A stretch of DNA of 32,379 nucleotides from an uncultured Lachnospiraceae bacterium (lineage in GTDB: Bacteria > Bacillota > Clostridia > Lachnospirales > Lachnospiraceae), in contig CAMEOT010000030.1 in the NCBI GenBank assembly GCA_945929965.1, forward strand, positions 1 through 32,379, in the 5' to 3' direction. How positions within the stretch are numbered: position 1 is the stretch's first letter; each line of letters opens with the position of its first letter. Positions 14,837 to 23,332 of the stretch are shown here, one piece after another. The notes under the pieces were generated by a model. The model was not told where the DNA came from. It made no database searches and was given only the letters and a program-made list of their open reading frames with translations. The position numbers and the translations under genes are program-made.

Positions 14837-16912
14837 TTGGGCATTCGGACCGCAGTAAAGCAGATACTTGTCAGACAACAGGATAAAAAATATGAAGCTA
14901 AGTTAAGCCGGCTTCGGGTGACTTATGAACAGTGGGCATCGGAGCAGGACCGGGAAATCGCGGAACCCCGGGAAATCGCGGAACTTGTGGAATTCGTCAT
15001 TTTCCGACAGGCGGCGGGACGGCTGGCAGATAATGCGGCAGAGTGGATCAACGCGTATTTTGCAAAGCATCCGGAAGCAGAAATCGTCTACGGTGATGAA
15101 GACCTGATGAATGAGAAGGGAGAGCGTTGCATTCCCTGGTACAAACCCTGTTGGTCACCGGATCTGTACAGAGCCTTTTTCTATGTGGGAAGTGTCGTTG
15201 CGGTACGGAGCAGTCTACTGCAGAGAATGGGAGAAAATCCGGTCGTGACGGAGAATGAGAGCACCGGAAAGGAAATTCTTTTTACAGATGCCGGAGAGAT
15301 CCGGTCGCTGATGGATCGCCTGTTTTTGGGAGCCGGAGGGTTCGAGAGAGATTGCCATTCCATCGGTCATATGGAAATCGTGTTGTTCCATGGAACTTTT
15401 TCTGCAGACGGAATAGGAATCCAGGGACCAGATGCACGTGCAGACCGGGACAGCCGGGAGTGCACTCCCTGGGAAAATTACCAGCAGACGAAGGCGTCAC
15501 CGCAGCTGGCGGTGGAACTGGCCTCCAGGGCGGCGGAAGGTGCCAAAGAGTTGTTCGCAGGAGAGCTTAAAGTCTCGGTGATCATTCCCTCCAAAGATAA
15601 TCCGGAGATACTGGAGAAGTGCCTGCGTTCCCTAACGAGAAGGTCGGAGAGCAGGATCCCTGTTGAAATTTTGCTGGTGGATAACGGAAGCAGTGTGGGA
15701 AATAAGCAAAAAACGGAAGAACTGATCGGACGGATCCGGGAAGGTGGTGTCCCTGTCCGTTATATTTATGAACCGGCGGAATTTAATTTTTCAGCGATGT
15801 GCAACCGGGGAGCTGAACTGGCGGAAGGAAAGTTTTTACTGTTTTTAAATGATGATATAGAAGTGTGCGGCAATGACTGGCTGGACAAAATGGTGATCCG
15901 CGCCATGCAGCCTTATGTGGGAAGTGTGGGACTAAAGCTGTATTATCCGGATTCTGTGAAAATACAACACGACGGTATTGTCAATCTGCCAGTGGGACCG
16001 GTGCATAAGCTCCAGTTCATGGAAGACGATAAGTCTTATTATTTTGGCAGAAATTGCTTTGATCTGAATTGCGTGGCAGTGACGGGTGCCTGTCTGCTGA
16101 TAAGGACAGAGGTATTCCGGGAGACGGGTGGATTCCGTGAAGCACTGCGGGTGGCCTATAATGATGTGGATCTGGGATTTTGTCTGGTGGAAATGGGATA
16201 TTACAATGTGGTGCTGAATGACTGTTTTGCGTATCATCATGAATCCCTGAGCCGTGGAAGCGACGAAAGTCCAGAGAAAATGCGACGCCTGACGGAAGAG
16301 AGAGAACTGCTTTACCAGATGCATCCTCAGTTCCGCGGAGTGGATCCTTTTTACCCTATGGGACTGAACCGGGAAGGATTGGACAGTCGTGTGGTTCCGG
16401 CATATCTTACGGACCGGAATCTTTTACAGGAGCCGGCATGGCAATGTGAGAGCCGGCAGGAGCTTCTGGAAAATGCAAGACAGGATGACTGCCTGATGGC
16501 ACGGGTGGAAACCGCAGGACCGGAGCGGATCCAGGGGTACAGTGTGATCCTGGGAGACGATAACGCATGTTATGATAAATTTTTAGTATTGTTTCCCGAA
16601 GATACGCAGGGACAGCGGGAGGCGGACCGGAAGGTATGGACCATGAATATCTTACCCGCATATAGGCAGGAACTGGAGGAGAATCTCCCGGACCAGAAAA
16701 ATGTGGCGCTGGGGGGATTCTGTGTGAAACGGAAGACAGAGCAGCTGCCTCCGGGAAATTATGGAATCGCCGTTCTTGCGGTTCATCGGATCAGTAAGCT
16801 GAAACTGTGGAATACAACAGGAAAATATATGACGGAGGAAAAACATGTCGGAGATCAATTATCAAGAAGCCTACGAGAGGGAGCACGAGAAATGTGCGGA
16901 CCTGGCAGATAA
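14837..16912 (+). CDS. GT2 glycosyltransferase with degenerate first domain (TTG start)
   Basis: 691 residues starting at TTG 14837, behind TAAGGAGACG with good spacing; no other in-frame start lies near. The working GT2 domain is about 245-500: LKVSVIIPSKDN, VEILLVDNGS, a metal-site LNDDIEV (338-344), VTGACLLIR and YNDVDLGFCL. Residues 83-131 (YGDEDL ... WYKPCWSPDLYRAFFYVGS) match the second half of a GT2 domain of the kind seen in tandem-GT2 proteins, but the nucleotide-binding first half is missing, so the first domain is a remnant. A beta-rich tail (about 550-665) may bind glycan. It probably adds a sugar to the lipid-linked chain in the cytoplasm. Its last 68 bp overlap the next gene. 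An 18-bp direct duplication lies at 14951-14986. Confidence 0.85.
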   Translation: MGIRTAVKQILVRQQDKKYEAKLSRLRVTYEQWASEQDREIAEPREIAELVEFVIFRQAAGRLADNAAEWINAYFAKHPEAEIVYGDEDLMNEKGERCIPWYKPCWSPDLYRAFFYVGSVVAVRSSLLQRMGENPVVTENESTGKEILFTDAGEIRSLMDRLFLGAGGFERDCHSIGHMEIVLFHGTFSADGIGIQGPDARADRDSRECTPWENYQQTKASPQLAVELASRAAEGAKELFAGELKVSVIIPSKDNPEILEKCLRSLTRRSESRIPVEILLVDNGSSVGNKQKTEELIGRIREGGVPVRYIYEPAEFNFSAMCNRGAELAEGKFLLFLNDDIEVCGNDWLDKMVIRAMQPYVGSVGLKLYYPDSVKIQHDGIVNLPVGPVHKLQFMEDDKSYYFGRNCFDLNCVAVTGACLLIRTEVFRETGGFREALRVAYNDVDLGFCLVEMGYYNVVLNDCFAYHHESLSRGSDESPEKMRRLTEERELLYQMHPQFRGVDPFYPMGLNREGLDSRVVPAYLTDRNLLQEPAWQCESRQELLENARQDDCLMARVETAGPERIQGYSVILGDDNACYDKFLVLFPEDTQGQREADRKVWTMNILPAYRQELEENLPDQKNVALGGFCVKRKTEQLPPGNYGIAVLAVHRISKLKLWNTTGKYMTEEKHVGDQLSRSLREGAREMCGPGR
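14951..14986 (+). repeat. 18-bp tandem duplication inside a glycosyltransferase gene
   Basis: CGGGAAATCGCGGAAC occurs at 14951 and again at 14969, in frame, giving REIAEPREIAEL in the N-terminal region of the GT2 enzyme. It is a recent-looking in-frame duplication in a region that is already degenerate. Confidence 0.75.
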
Positions 16913-18896
16913 GATCGTAGTGCTGGAATCGGAAAAAGAGGACCTGCAGTTCAAACTGGACCGGATCAAAAAGAATAAATTCTGGAAAGCCACAGGTCCG
17001 GCGAGAAGTCTGATCCATTTCGCACAGAGACAGAGGGATCGCTTGTCCCATTGCGGCGGACCGAAGGATATCCTGCGTAAGATCCGTAACAAGACCCGCC
17101 AAAAGAGTCTGATGGAGTCCTACGGAACCGGAAGCTTTCCCGATGCAGCACAGAGAAAAAAAGAGGAAGAGACGATATTCCCTTATATGCCGAAGATCAG
17201 TATTCTCGTTCCGCTGTGGAACAATAAGAGAGAGTTCCAGATCCAGATGTTGGACTGCGTCATGAAACAGACCTATCCCAACTGGGAGCTGTGTCTGGCA
17301 GACGGTTCCGACGAGGAGCATTCCTATATCGGGGAACTTTGCAGGGAATATGCGGCGAAGGCAAACGGTCGTATCGTATATAAGCACCTGGATCATAACG
17401 GCGGTATCTCTTATAATACCAACGAATGTTACAAGCTGGCTACCGGAGATTATATCGGTCTGTTTGACCAGGATGATATTCTGCACCCCTCGGTATTGTA
17501 TGCTTATGTGAAGGAGATCAACGAGCAGGGAGCGGATTATCTCTATTGTGATGAGACCACATTCAAAGAAAACGACATTAACAAGATGCTGACCATGCAT
17601 TTTAAGCCAGACTATGCACCGGATAATCTGCGGGCCAATAATTATATCTGCCATTTCAGCGTTTTTTCCAGAAAACTCTTAGAAGGAGAGGAACTGTTCC
17701 GTACCGCATTTGATGGTGCCCAGGATCATGATATGATCCTGCGTCTGACCGACAGAGCGGAAAAAATCGTTCATGTTCCAAGACTGATGTACTACTGGAG
17801 AAGTCATGAGGGCAGTACCGCAGCCAGCATTGACGCGAAGCCCTATGCCATTGAGGCAGCCAGGGGGGCTGTGGCGGATCATCTGAAAAAGCATGGCTTT
17901 AAGCATTTTCAGATTACCAGTACCAGGGCCTGTGCCACAATTTTCCGTATTCGTTATCAGATTCTGGGAGATCCGAAGATCTCCATCGTGATCGCCAATA
18001 AGGATCACGTTGAGGATCTGAAACGCTGTATCACTTCGATTCAGAAGAACAGTACCTGGAGTAATATAGAGATAATTGTGGTGGAGAACAACAGTACCAC
18101 GCCCGAGATCCGGGACTATTATTCCCAGCTGTTAGGACTGTCCGGTGACGATTCTTATGAAGAAAGATGCAAGCTGCATACAGTCTGCGGCCATGACGGC
18201 GGTATCCTGCACAGTGAGGACGGGCGCATTTCAGTAGTGACCTATCATGGAGATTTTAATTATTCCGCAGTAAACAATCTGGGCGTATCCTATGCTTCCG
18301 GGGAATATATCCTGTTGCTGAACAACGATACGGAGGTTATCACGGCCAACTGGATGGAAGAGATGCTGATGTATGCCCAGAGAGGGGATGTGGGTGCCGT
18401 AGGTGCCAAGCTGTATTATGCGGACAAGACAATCCAGCATGCCGGTGTGGTCATCGGACTGGGAGCACACCGTACCGCAGGACATACCCATTACCGTATT
18501 CCGGTACAGAACCTGGGCTACATGGGACGTCTGTGTTATACCCAGAACGTCACAGCTGTGACCGGTGCCTGCCTTTTAGTGAAAAAGAGTCTGTATGAAC
18601 AGGTGGGGGGCCTGGATGAGAGCTTTGTGATCTCCTTAAATGATGTGGATTTCTGCCTGAAATTGCGTAAACTGGGACTTTTGAATGTGTGGACTCCTTT
18701 TGCGGAGCTGTATCATTACGAATCCATCTCCAGAGGACTGGACGATCAGGGGGAGAAGGCCGAGCGCTACAACAAAGAATCCGAGCATTTCCGTGAAAAA
18801 TGGAAGGCCGAACTGGAAGCGGGAGATCCATATTACAATCCGAATTTCTCCCTTGACCGCAGCGATTACGCACTGAAGGATCCGGCAGTTAGCTGA
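16845..18896 (+). CDS. Bifunctional tandem GT2 glycosyltransferase
   Basis: 683 residues. A predicted coiled coil (about 8-45) comes first, then GT2 domain 1 (about 117-350: PKISILVPLWNN, FDQDD at 207-211, DGAQDHDMILR) and GT2 domain 2 (about 378-640: PKISIVIANKDH, LNNDTEV at 492-498, VTGACLLVK, LNDVDFCLKL). Both domains look complete, so the protein may add two residues or alternate linkages, as tandem GT2 polymerases do. The start ATG at 16845 follows GACGGAGGAAAAAC, the best ribosome site in the area, so the 68-bp overlap with the upstream gene is real in this sequence. It is the last gene of the long first operon; a promoter for the mutase follows. Confidence 0.92.
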   Translation: MSEINYQEAYEREHEKCADLADKIVVLESEKEDLQFKLDRIKKNKFWKATGPARSLIHFAQRQRDRLSHCGGPKDILRKIRNKTRQKSLMESYGTGSFPDAAQRKKEEETIFPYMPKISILVPLWNNKREFQIQMLDCVMKQTYPNWELCLADGSDEEHSYIGELCREYAAKANGRIVYKHLDHNGGISYNTNECYKLATGDYIGLFDQDDILHPSVLYAYVKEINEQGADYLYCDETTFKENDINKMLTMHFKPDYAPDNLRANNYICHFSVFSRKLLEGEELFRTAFDGAQDHDMILRLTDRAEKIVHVPRLMYYWRSHEGSTAASIDAKPYAIEAARGAVADHLKKHGFKHFQITSTRACATIFRIRYQILGDPKISIVIANKDHVEDLKRCITSIQKNSTWSNIEIIVVENNSTTPEIRDYYSQLLGLSGDDSYEERCKLHTVCGHDGGILHSEDGRISVVTYHGDFNYSAVNNLGVSYASGEYILLLNNDTEVITANWMEEMLMYAQRGDVGAVGAKLYYADKTIQHAGVVIGLGAHRTAGHTHYRIPVQNLGYMGRLCYTQNVTAVTGACLLVKKSLYEQVGGLDESFVISLNDVDFCLKLRKLGLLNVWTPFAELYHYESISRGLDDQGEKAERYNKESEHFREKWKAELEAGDPYYNPNFSLDRSDYALKDPAVS

Positions 18897-18909
18897 CATG
18901 AAATAGTTC

Positions 18910-18938
18910 TTTTCAGTAGAGGGAATCTATGTTAAAAT
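18910..18938 (+). promoter_or_regulatory. Promoter for phosphoglucomutase
   Basis: TTTTCA (18910-18915), a 17-bp spacer, and TAAAAT (18933-18938). The -35 is only 4 of 6 to consensus. It would give a leader of about 65 nt before the ATG at 19010. No clear terminator lies between the upstream glycosyltransferase stop and this site, so read-through from the operon is also possible. Confidence 0.55.
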
Positions 18939-19009
18939 ATCACCGGAGAGCGTTTACTGAAGATATGGAAAGATATTGAAAGATAGCGATAAAACAGGAG
19001 GATAGGAAA

Positions 19010-20731
19010 ATGAGTTATATGGACGAACTGAATTTCTGGTTAAATGATGATTATTTTGACCAGAATACCAAGGATGAACTTCTGGCAATCCGTAACAATG
19101 AAGCAGAAGTGGAAGATCGTTTTTACAAGGAACTGGAATTCGGTACCGGCGGCTTACGTGGTGTGATCGGTGCGGGAACCAACCGTATGAATGTATATAC
19201 CGTTCGTAAGGCAACTCAGGGTCTTGCCAATTATATTATCAAGCGCGGTACACAGAGTAAGGGTGTGGCAATTGCATTCGACTCCCGCCGCATGTCTCCC
19301 GAGTTTTCTGATGAGGCAGCAAGATGTCTGGCAGCCAACGGCATCAAGGCATACATTTTTGAATCTTTAAGACCTACCCCGGAACTGTCCTTTGCCCTTC
19401 GGACGTTAGGATGCACCGCAGGTATTGTAGTGACCGCCAGTCACAACCCTCCTGAGTACAACGGCTATAAGGTATACTGGGAGGACGGCGCACAGGTAAC
19501 CGCTCCTATCGATAAGGACATCATTACCGAAGTACAGTCTATCAAGGATTATCATACCGTGAAGACCATGAGCAGAGAGGATGCTGTGGCAGCAGGACTC
19601 TATGAAGTGATCGGCAAAGAGATCGATGACAAGTACATGGCAGAGCTGAAGAAGCAGATCATTCATCCCGATGTTATCAAGGAAATGGCAGATGATATCA
19701 AGATCGTATATACTCCGTTATGTGGTACCGGTAACAAGCCGGTAAGACGTATCCTGTCCGAGTTAGGCTTCAAGCATGTCTATGTGGTTCCCGAGCAGGA
19801 GAATCCGGATCCGAACTTTACCACACTGGATTATCCGAACCCCGAGGATCCCAAGGCATTTACCTATGCTTTACGTCTGGCGAAGGAGAAGGATGCAGAC
19901 ATCGTTCTGGCAACCGATCCCGATGCAGACCGTCTGGGTGTCTATGCAAAAGATACTAAGACCGGCGAGTACGTGGCATTTACCGGTAATATGTCCGGCA
20001 TGTTGATCGCAGAATATATCTTAAGAGAGAAGACCGCAACCGGTACCATGCCCGAGAATCCTGCCCTGGTAACCACCATCGTTACCACTAACATGACCAA
20101 GCCTATTACACAGACTTACGGTGTAAAGCTGATCGAGGTACTGACCGGATTCAAGTTCATTGGCGAGCAGATCAAGCTCTTCGAGCAGACCGGCAGCAAC
20201 AACTATGTATTTGGTCTGGAAGAGAGCTACGGCTGTCTGGCAGGTACCCACGCAAGAGATAAGGATGCTATTGTAGCGGTAATGTGTCTGTGCGAAGTAG
20301 CAGCTTACTGCAAGAAACACAACATGACTCTGTGGGATATGATGGTATCCATGTATGAGAAGTACGGTTACTTCAAGGAGACCCAGTACACTATCACCAT
20401 GAAGGGTATCGACGGTGCAAGACAGATCGCCGAGATCATGGAGAAGCTTCGTAAGAATCCTCCTAAGGCATTCGGAGATCTGAAGGTAGAGAAGTTCCGC
20501 GATTACCAGAACGATGTCATCATTGACATGGAGACCGGCGAGAAGACCACCACAGGGCTACCCAAGTCCAATGTTCTGTACTTCGAGCTTCCCGATAATG
20601 CATGGTGCTGTGCACGTCCTTCCGGAACCGAGCCCAAGATCAAGTTCTACATGGGCGTCAAAGGAACCAGCTTAGAGGATGCACAGGCTAAGGTAGAGAA
20701 GCTGACCGAGGATGTAAAGGCAGTATTATAA
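19010..20731 (+). CDS. pgcA: Phospho-sugar mutase (alpha-phosphoglucomutase, PgcA-like)
   Basis: 573 residues of the alpha-D-phosphohexomutase family, close in length to Bacillus PgcA. It interconverts glucose-6-P and glucose-1-P, feeding RmlA. The four family sites are seen: catalytic phosphoserine S144 in TASHNP, Mg-binding DPDADR (D303, D305, D307), the sugar-specificity loop EESYG, and the phosphate-binding RPSGTEPK near the C-terminus. The start ATG at 19010 follows CAGGAGGATAGGAAA. Codon choice is more uniform than in the glycosyltransferases around it (frequent ATC, AAG, ACC), as in a well-expressed gene. Glucose versus mannose specificity cannot be proved from sequence alone; the neighbouring dTDP-sugar genes favour glucose. 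Confidence 0.93.
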   Translation: MSYMDELNFWLNDDYFDQNTKDELLAIRNNEAEVEDRFYKELEFGTGGLRGVIGAGTNRMNVYTVRKATQGLANYIIKRGTQSKGVAIAFDSRRMSPEFSDEAARCLAANGIKAYIFESLRPTPELSFALRTLGCTAGIVVTASHNPPEYNGYKVYWEDGAQVTAPIDKDIITEVQSIKDYHTVKTMSREDAVAAGLYEVIGKEIDDKYMAELKKQIIHPDVIKEMADDIKIVYTPLCGTGNKPVRRILSELGFKHVYVVPEQENPDPNFTTLDYPNPEDPKAFTYALRLAKEKDADIVLATDPDADRLGVYAKDTKTGEYVAFTGNMSGMLIAEYILREKTATGTMPENPALVTTIVTTNMTKPITQTYGVKLIEVLTGFKFIGEQIKLFEQTGSNNYVFGLEESYGCLAGTHARDKDAIVAVMCLCEVAAYCKKHNMTLWDMMVSMYEKYGYFKETQYTITMKGIDGARQIAEIMEKLRKNPPKAFGDLKVEKFRDYQNDVIIDMETGEKTTTGLPKSNVLYFELPDNAWCCARPSGTEPKIKFYMGVKGTSLEDAQAKVEKLTEDVKAVL

Positions 20732-20762
20732 GTGAGAATTTTATAAATTAGTATAGTTTTTT

Positions 20763-20799
20763 AAGAGCGAATCGTCCGGACAGGACGATTTGCTCTTTT
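20763..20799 (+). terminator. Hairpin terminator or attenuator after pgcA
   Basis: AAGAGCGAATCGTCC (20763-20777) pairs with GGACGATTTGCTCTT (20783-20797) with one G-U pair; the loop is GGACA. Only four T follow, so it is likely leaky. The GTG start of the next gene is 18 nt downstream, which leaves no room for a promoter between. The upstream side is also T-rich, so the hairpin could work in the reverse direction. Confidence 0.75.
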
Positions 20800-20817
20800 G
20801 TAGCAACGGAGGTATCT

Positions 20818-22242
20818 GTGGCAAAGCTAAACAAGGCAAACCTTAAGAAAACTCTATATTATCTGCAACGTAACGGCCTGAGGGAAACCTGGATCTCTGT
20901 AAGGGAGCGCCTGACAGAGACAGACCGCTATTTTTTTGTGCCCTGTTCGGAAGAGGAACTGGAAAAGCAGAGTGACAGAAAATGGGACAATCCCATTACT
21001 TTCAGCATTGTGGTACCCCTTTACCGGACTCCGGAGACCTATCTGAAACGAATGATAACAAGTGTTATGGCACAGAGCTATCCCCACTGGGAACTGATCC
21101 TGGCGGATGCTACTGAGGATCGCAGTGTAGAGGAGACGTTGAGGCAGCAGGGATTCCTGAAAGAGCAGCCGATGGATGGGGAGACAGAACCTGTCGCTGC
21201 AGATCCTAGGATCCGCTATGTGCATCTGAAAGAAAATGCGGGAATTGCTGCCAACACCAATCAAGCACTTCCCTATGCAAAGGGAGAGTATATCGGTCTG
21301 CTAGATCATGATGATGTATTGACACCGGATGCATTGTACGAAATGGCAGATGCGGTTACCCAAGCATATAGCAGAGGTATCAAAGCCGTTTTCGTCTATT
21401 CCGATGAGGATAAGTGCGACGGAGAAGAGACAAGATACTATGACCCAAATCATAAAGAAAACTTTAATTACGATTTAATTCTGAGCAATAACTATATCTG
21501 TCATTTCCTGGTCATGGATGCGGAACTGATGAAGAGACTGCAATTCCGACCGGAATGTGACGGCGCCCAGGACTATGACCTGGTGTTACGGGCTGTGGCA
21601 GAAGTGCTGGCGACGGACGGGCAGGCCGGGGAGAAGAGTATTCTTCATATCCCCAAAGTGTTGTATCACTGGAGATGCCACGAGGCATCCACAGCAGCCA
21701 ATCCCCACAGCAAAAAATACGCTTACGAGGCGGGACTTCGGGCTCTGCGGGATCATGCCGCACAGCGGGGGATCCCTGCAACTGCCTGTGAGACCAGGCA
21801 TGTGGGATTTTATCGTTTACAGTATACAGATGTATTACAGAACCGCCCGGATGTGGCAGCCGTGGGAGGCAGAGTATTGTCCGGGAAGACTGGCAAGATC
21901 ATCGGCGGCAGAATGACTGCGGAGGGGAAGGTGTTCTACGAGGGGCTGTGGCAGGGATTCGGAGGATATCTTCACAGAGCGGAGTTGTCCCAGGATGCGC
22001 AGGCGCTGGATCTTCGCTGTATTCGTATTCAGCCTTCCTGCCGGGAAGTATTCGAGAACATTGTGGGAGTTCCGTATACTGAGATACGAAGACACCCGGG
22101 AGAGCAACCGGTATTTGATGTAACTGTACTGCCGACAGGGGTGGACATCCGAACCTTAAGTCTGCGATTGTCCGAAACATTACGGCAACAGGGAAGATTG
22201 CTTTATCTGCCGGAATATCCGGGGGAGTGTAAGACATTATGA
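20818..22242 (+). CDS. GT2 glycosyltransferase with truncated second domain (GTG start)
   Basis: 474 residues from GTG 20818, which follows AACGGAGG. The complete GT2 domain is about 61-315: ITFSIVVPLYRT, LLDHDD (161-166), YSDEDKCDG, CDGAQDYDLVLR, VLYHWRCHEAST. What follows (about 330-420, VAAVGGRVLSGKTGKIIGGR) resembles the C-terminal half of a second GT2 domain, as in the tandem enzyme encoded at 16845, but lacks the nucleotide-binding start and the DxD-like motif. It thus looks like a tandem GT2 that lost its second activity. It overlaps the next gene by 4 bp (ATGA). Expression must come through or from upstream of the hairpin at 20763-20799. Confidence 0.87.
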   Translation: MAKLNKANLKKTLYYLQRNGLRETWISVRERLTETDRYFFVPCSEEELEKQSDRKWDNPITFSIVVPLYRTPETYLKRMITSVMAQSYPHWELILADATEDRSVEETLRQQGFLKEQPMDGETEPVAADPRIRYVHLKENAGIAANTNQALPYAKGEYIGLLDHDDVLTPDALYEMADAVTQAYSRGIKAVFVYSDEDKCDGEETRYYDPNHKENFNYDLILSNNYICHFLVMDAELMKRLQFRPECDGAQDYDLVLRAVAEVLATDGQAGEKSILHIPKVLYHWRCHEASTAANPHSKKYAYEAGLRALRDHAAQRGIPATACETRHVGFYRLQYTDVLQNRPDVAAVGGRVLSGKTGKIIGGRMTAEGKVFYEGLWQGFGGYLHRAELSQDAQALDLRCIRIQPSCREVFENIVGVPYTEIRRHPGEQPVFDVTVLPTGVDIRTLSLRLSETLRQQGRLLYLPEYPGECKTL

Positions 22243-23231
22243 GTGAAATAACAGTTGTTATACCAAATTACAACGGAATGAAATATCTGCCGGAGTGCAT
22301 GACCTCTCTGTGTGAGAGACAGGAGAACGCTCCGGAATACGAAGTACTGATCATCGATAATGCCTCTGCGGACGGAAGTGTGGAATATCTGGAAAAGGAA
22401 TGGTGCCGGAAGTCGGGAGTAAGAGTGAGCCTGATCCCGATGCCTGAAAACACCGGCTTCTGTCATGCAGTGAATCTGGGAATCCGCAAGGCACAGAGCC
22501 CCTATGTGATCTTGTTAAATAATGACACCAAAGTGGAACCGGGATTTTTGAGGGGATTGTACGATGCCATCCGTGAGGACGAGAGGATATTTTCCGTCAG
22601 TGCGAAGATGCTCATGTGGGACAAGCCGGAGCTTATCGATGATGCCGGGGATCGTTACTGCGTCTTGGGATGGGCGTATTCCCGCGGAAAAGGACGCCCG
22701 GCAGACAAATACGAAAAAAATGTCAGCGTATTTTCCGCCTGTGGAGGAGCGGCGATTTACAGACGTTCCGTATTTGAAGAGATCGGTTATTTTGATGAAA
22801 ACCATTTTGCCTATCTGGAGGACCTGGATATCGGTTACCGCGCCCGAATCTACGGTTATGAGAACCGGTACGAGCCTGCGGCAGCTGTACTGCACTATGG
22901 CAGTGCATCCACCGGGTCCCGTTATAATATGCGGAAGACAGAACTGTCCTCCGCCAATAATGTCTGTGTCATCGGGAAAAACATGCCGCTTTTTCAGTGG
23001 ATCCTGAATCTGCCATTTTTTTTGCTTGGATTTGGCATAAAATTTCTGTTTTTTTGCAAGAAGAGAATGGGAAAACTATACCTGAAGGGATTGCTGAATG
23101 GTCTGAAGAGATCTGTCGGACCTGTGGGAAAGCAGACGAAAGTACGCTTTCAATGGAGTCATTTGTGGAACTATGTGAAGATCCAGTGGCAGCTGTACCT
23201 GAACATTTTTCGAATTCTTATGAAATCTTAA
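22239..23231 (+). CDS. GT2 glycosyltransferase (WbbL/rhamnosyltransferase-like)
   Basis: 330 residues. A single GT2 domain (about 1-240) has ITVVIPNYNGMKYL, VLIIDNASADGS, LLNNDTKVEP, a SACGGAAIYRR block and LEDLDIGYRARIYGY with the catalytic-base region. It is the WbbL-like type often assigned to rhamnose transfer, which fits the rml genes, but the donor is not proved. A hydrophobic segment near 255-272 and a basic C-terminus suggest membrane association. The start overlaps the previous stop in ATGA, so the two enzymes are probably translationally coupled. The TAA at 23229 lies inside the palindrome described at 23213-23255. Confidence 0.9.
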   Translation: MSEITVVIPNYNGMKYLPECMTSLCERQENAPEYEVLIIDNASADGSVEYLEKEWCRKSGVRVSLIPMPENTGFCHAVNLGIRKAQSPYVILLNNDTKVEPGFLRGLYDAIREDERIFSVSAKMLMWDKPELIDDAGDRYCVLGWAYSRGKGRPADKYEKNVSVFSACGGAAIYRRSVFEEIGYFDENHFAYLEDLDIGYRARIYGYENRYEPAAAVLHYGSASTGSRYNMRKTELSSANNVCVIGKNMPLFQWILNLPFFLLGFGIKFLFFCKKRMGKLYLKGLLNGLKRSVGPVGKQTKVRFQWSHLWNYVKIQWQLYLNIFRILMKS

Positions 23232-23255
23232 GAATTTGCTTCATAAATTCTTAAG
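23213..23255. promoter_or_regulatory. Overlapping inverted repeats abutting the -35 of the phosphotransferase promoter
   Basis: A perfect 11-bp inverted repeat, CTTAAGAATTT (23227-23237) and AAATTCTTAAG (23245-23255), ends one base before the -35. An alternative 8-bp pairing, AATTCTTA (23213-23220) with TAAGAATT (23229-23236), shares the central arm, so only one can form at a time in RNA. No T-run follows. As DNA it could be an operator for a dimeric regulator; as RNA, the 3' end of the upstream message. Confidence 0.5.
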
Positions 23256-23284
23256 TTGAGAAAAAACCACCGTTATTGTAGAAT
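23256..23284 (+). promoter_or_regulatory. Sigma-A promoter for phosphotransferase and LCP genes
   Basis: TTGAGA (23256-23261), a 17-bp spacer, TAGAAT (23279-23284). The predicted start is near 23291, about 40 nt before the ATG at 23333. It makes the initiation and attachment genes a separate transcription unit. Confidence 0.7.
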
Positions 23285-23332
23285 GAAATCGTTAAAAAGA
23301 AGCTTTTCAGACTTACAGATTGGGTGACCTAT

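Noticed and set aside
16791..17654. 287-residue minus-strand frame over the GT2 gene junction
   Set aside because: Antisense shadow of two supported genes, without a promoter or ribosome site.
20732..20817. Promoter with -10 TATAGT at 20752-20757
   Set aside because: No acceptable -35 hexamer at 16-18 bp spacing.
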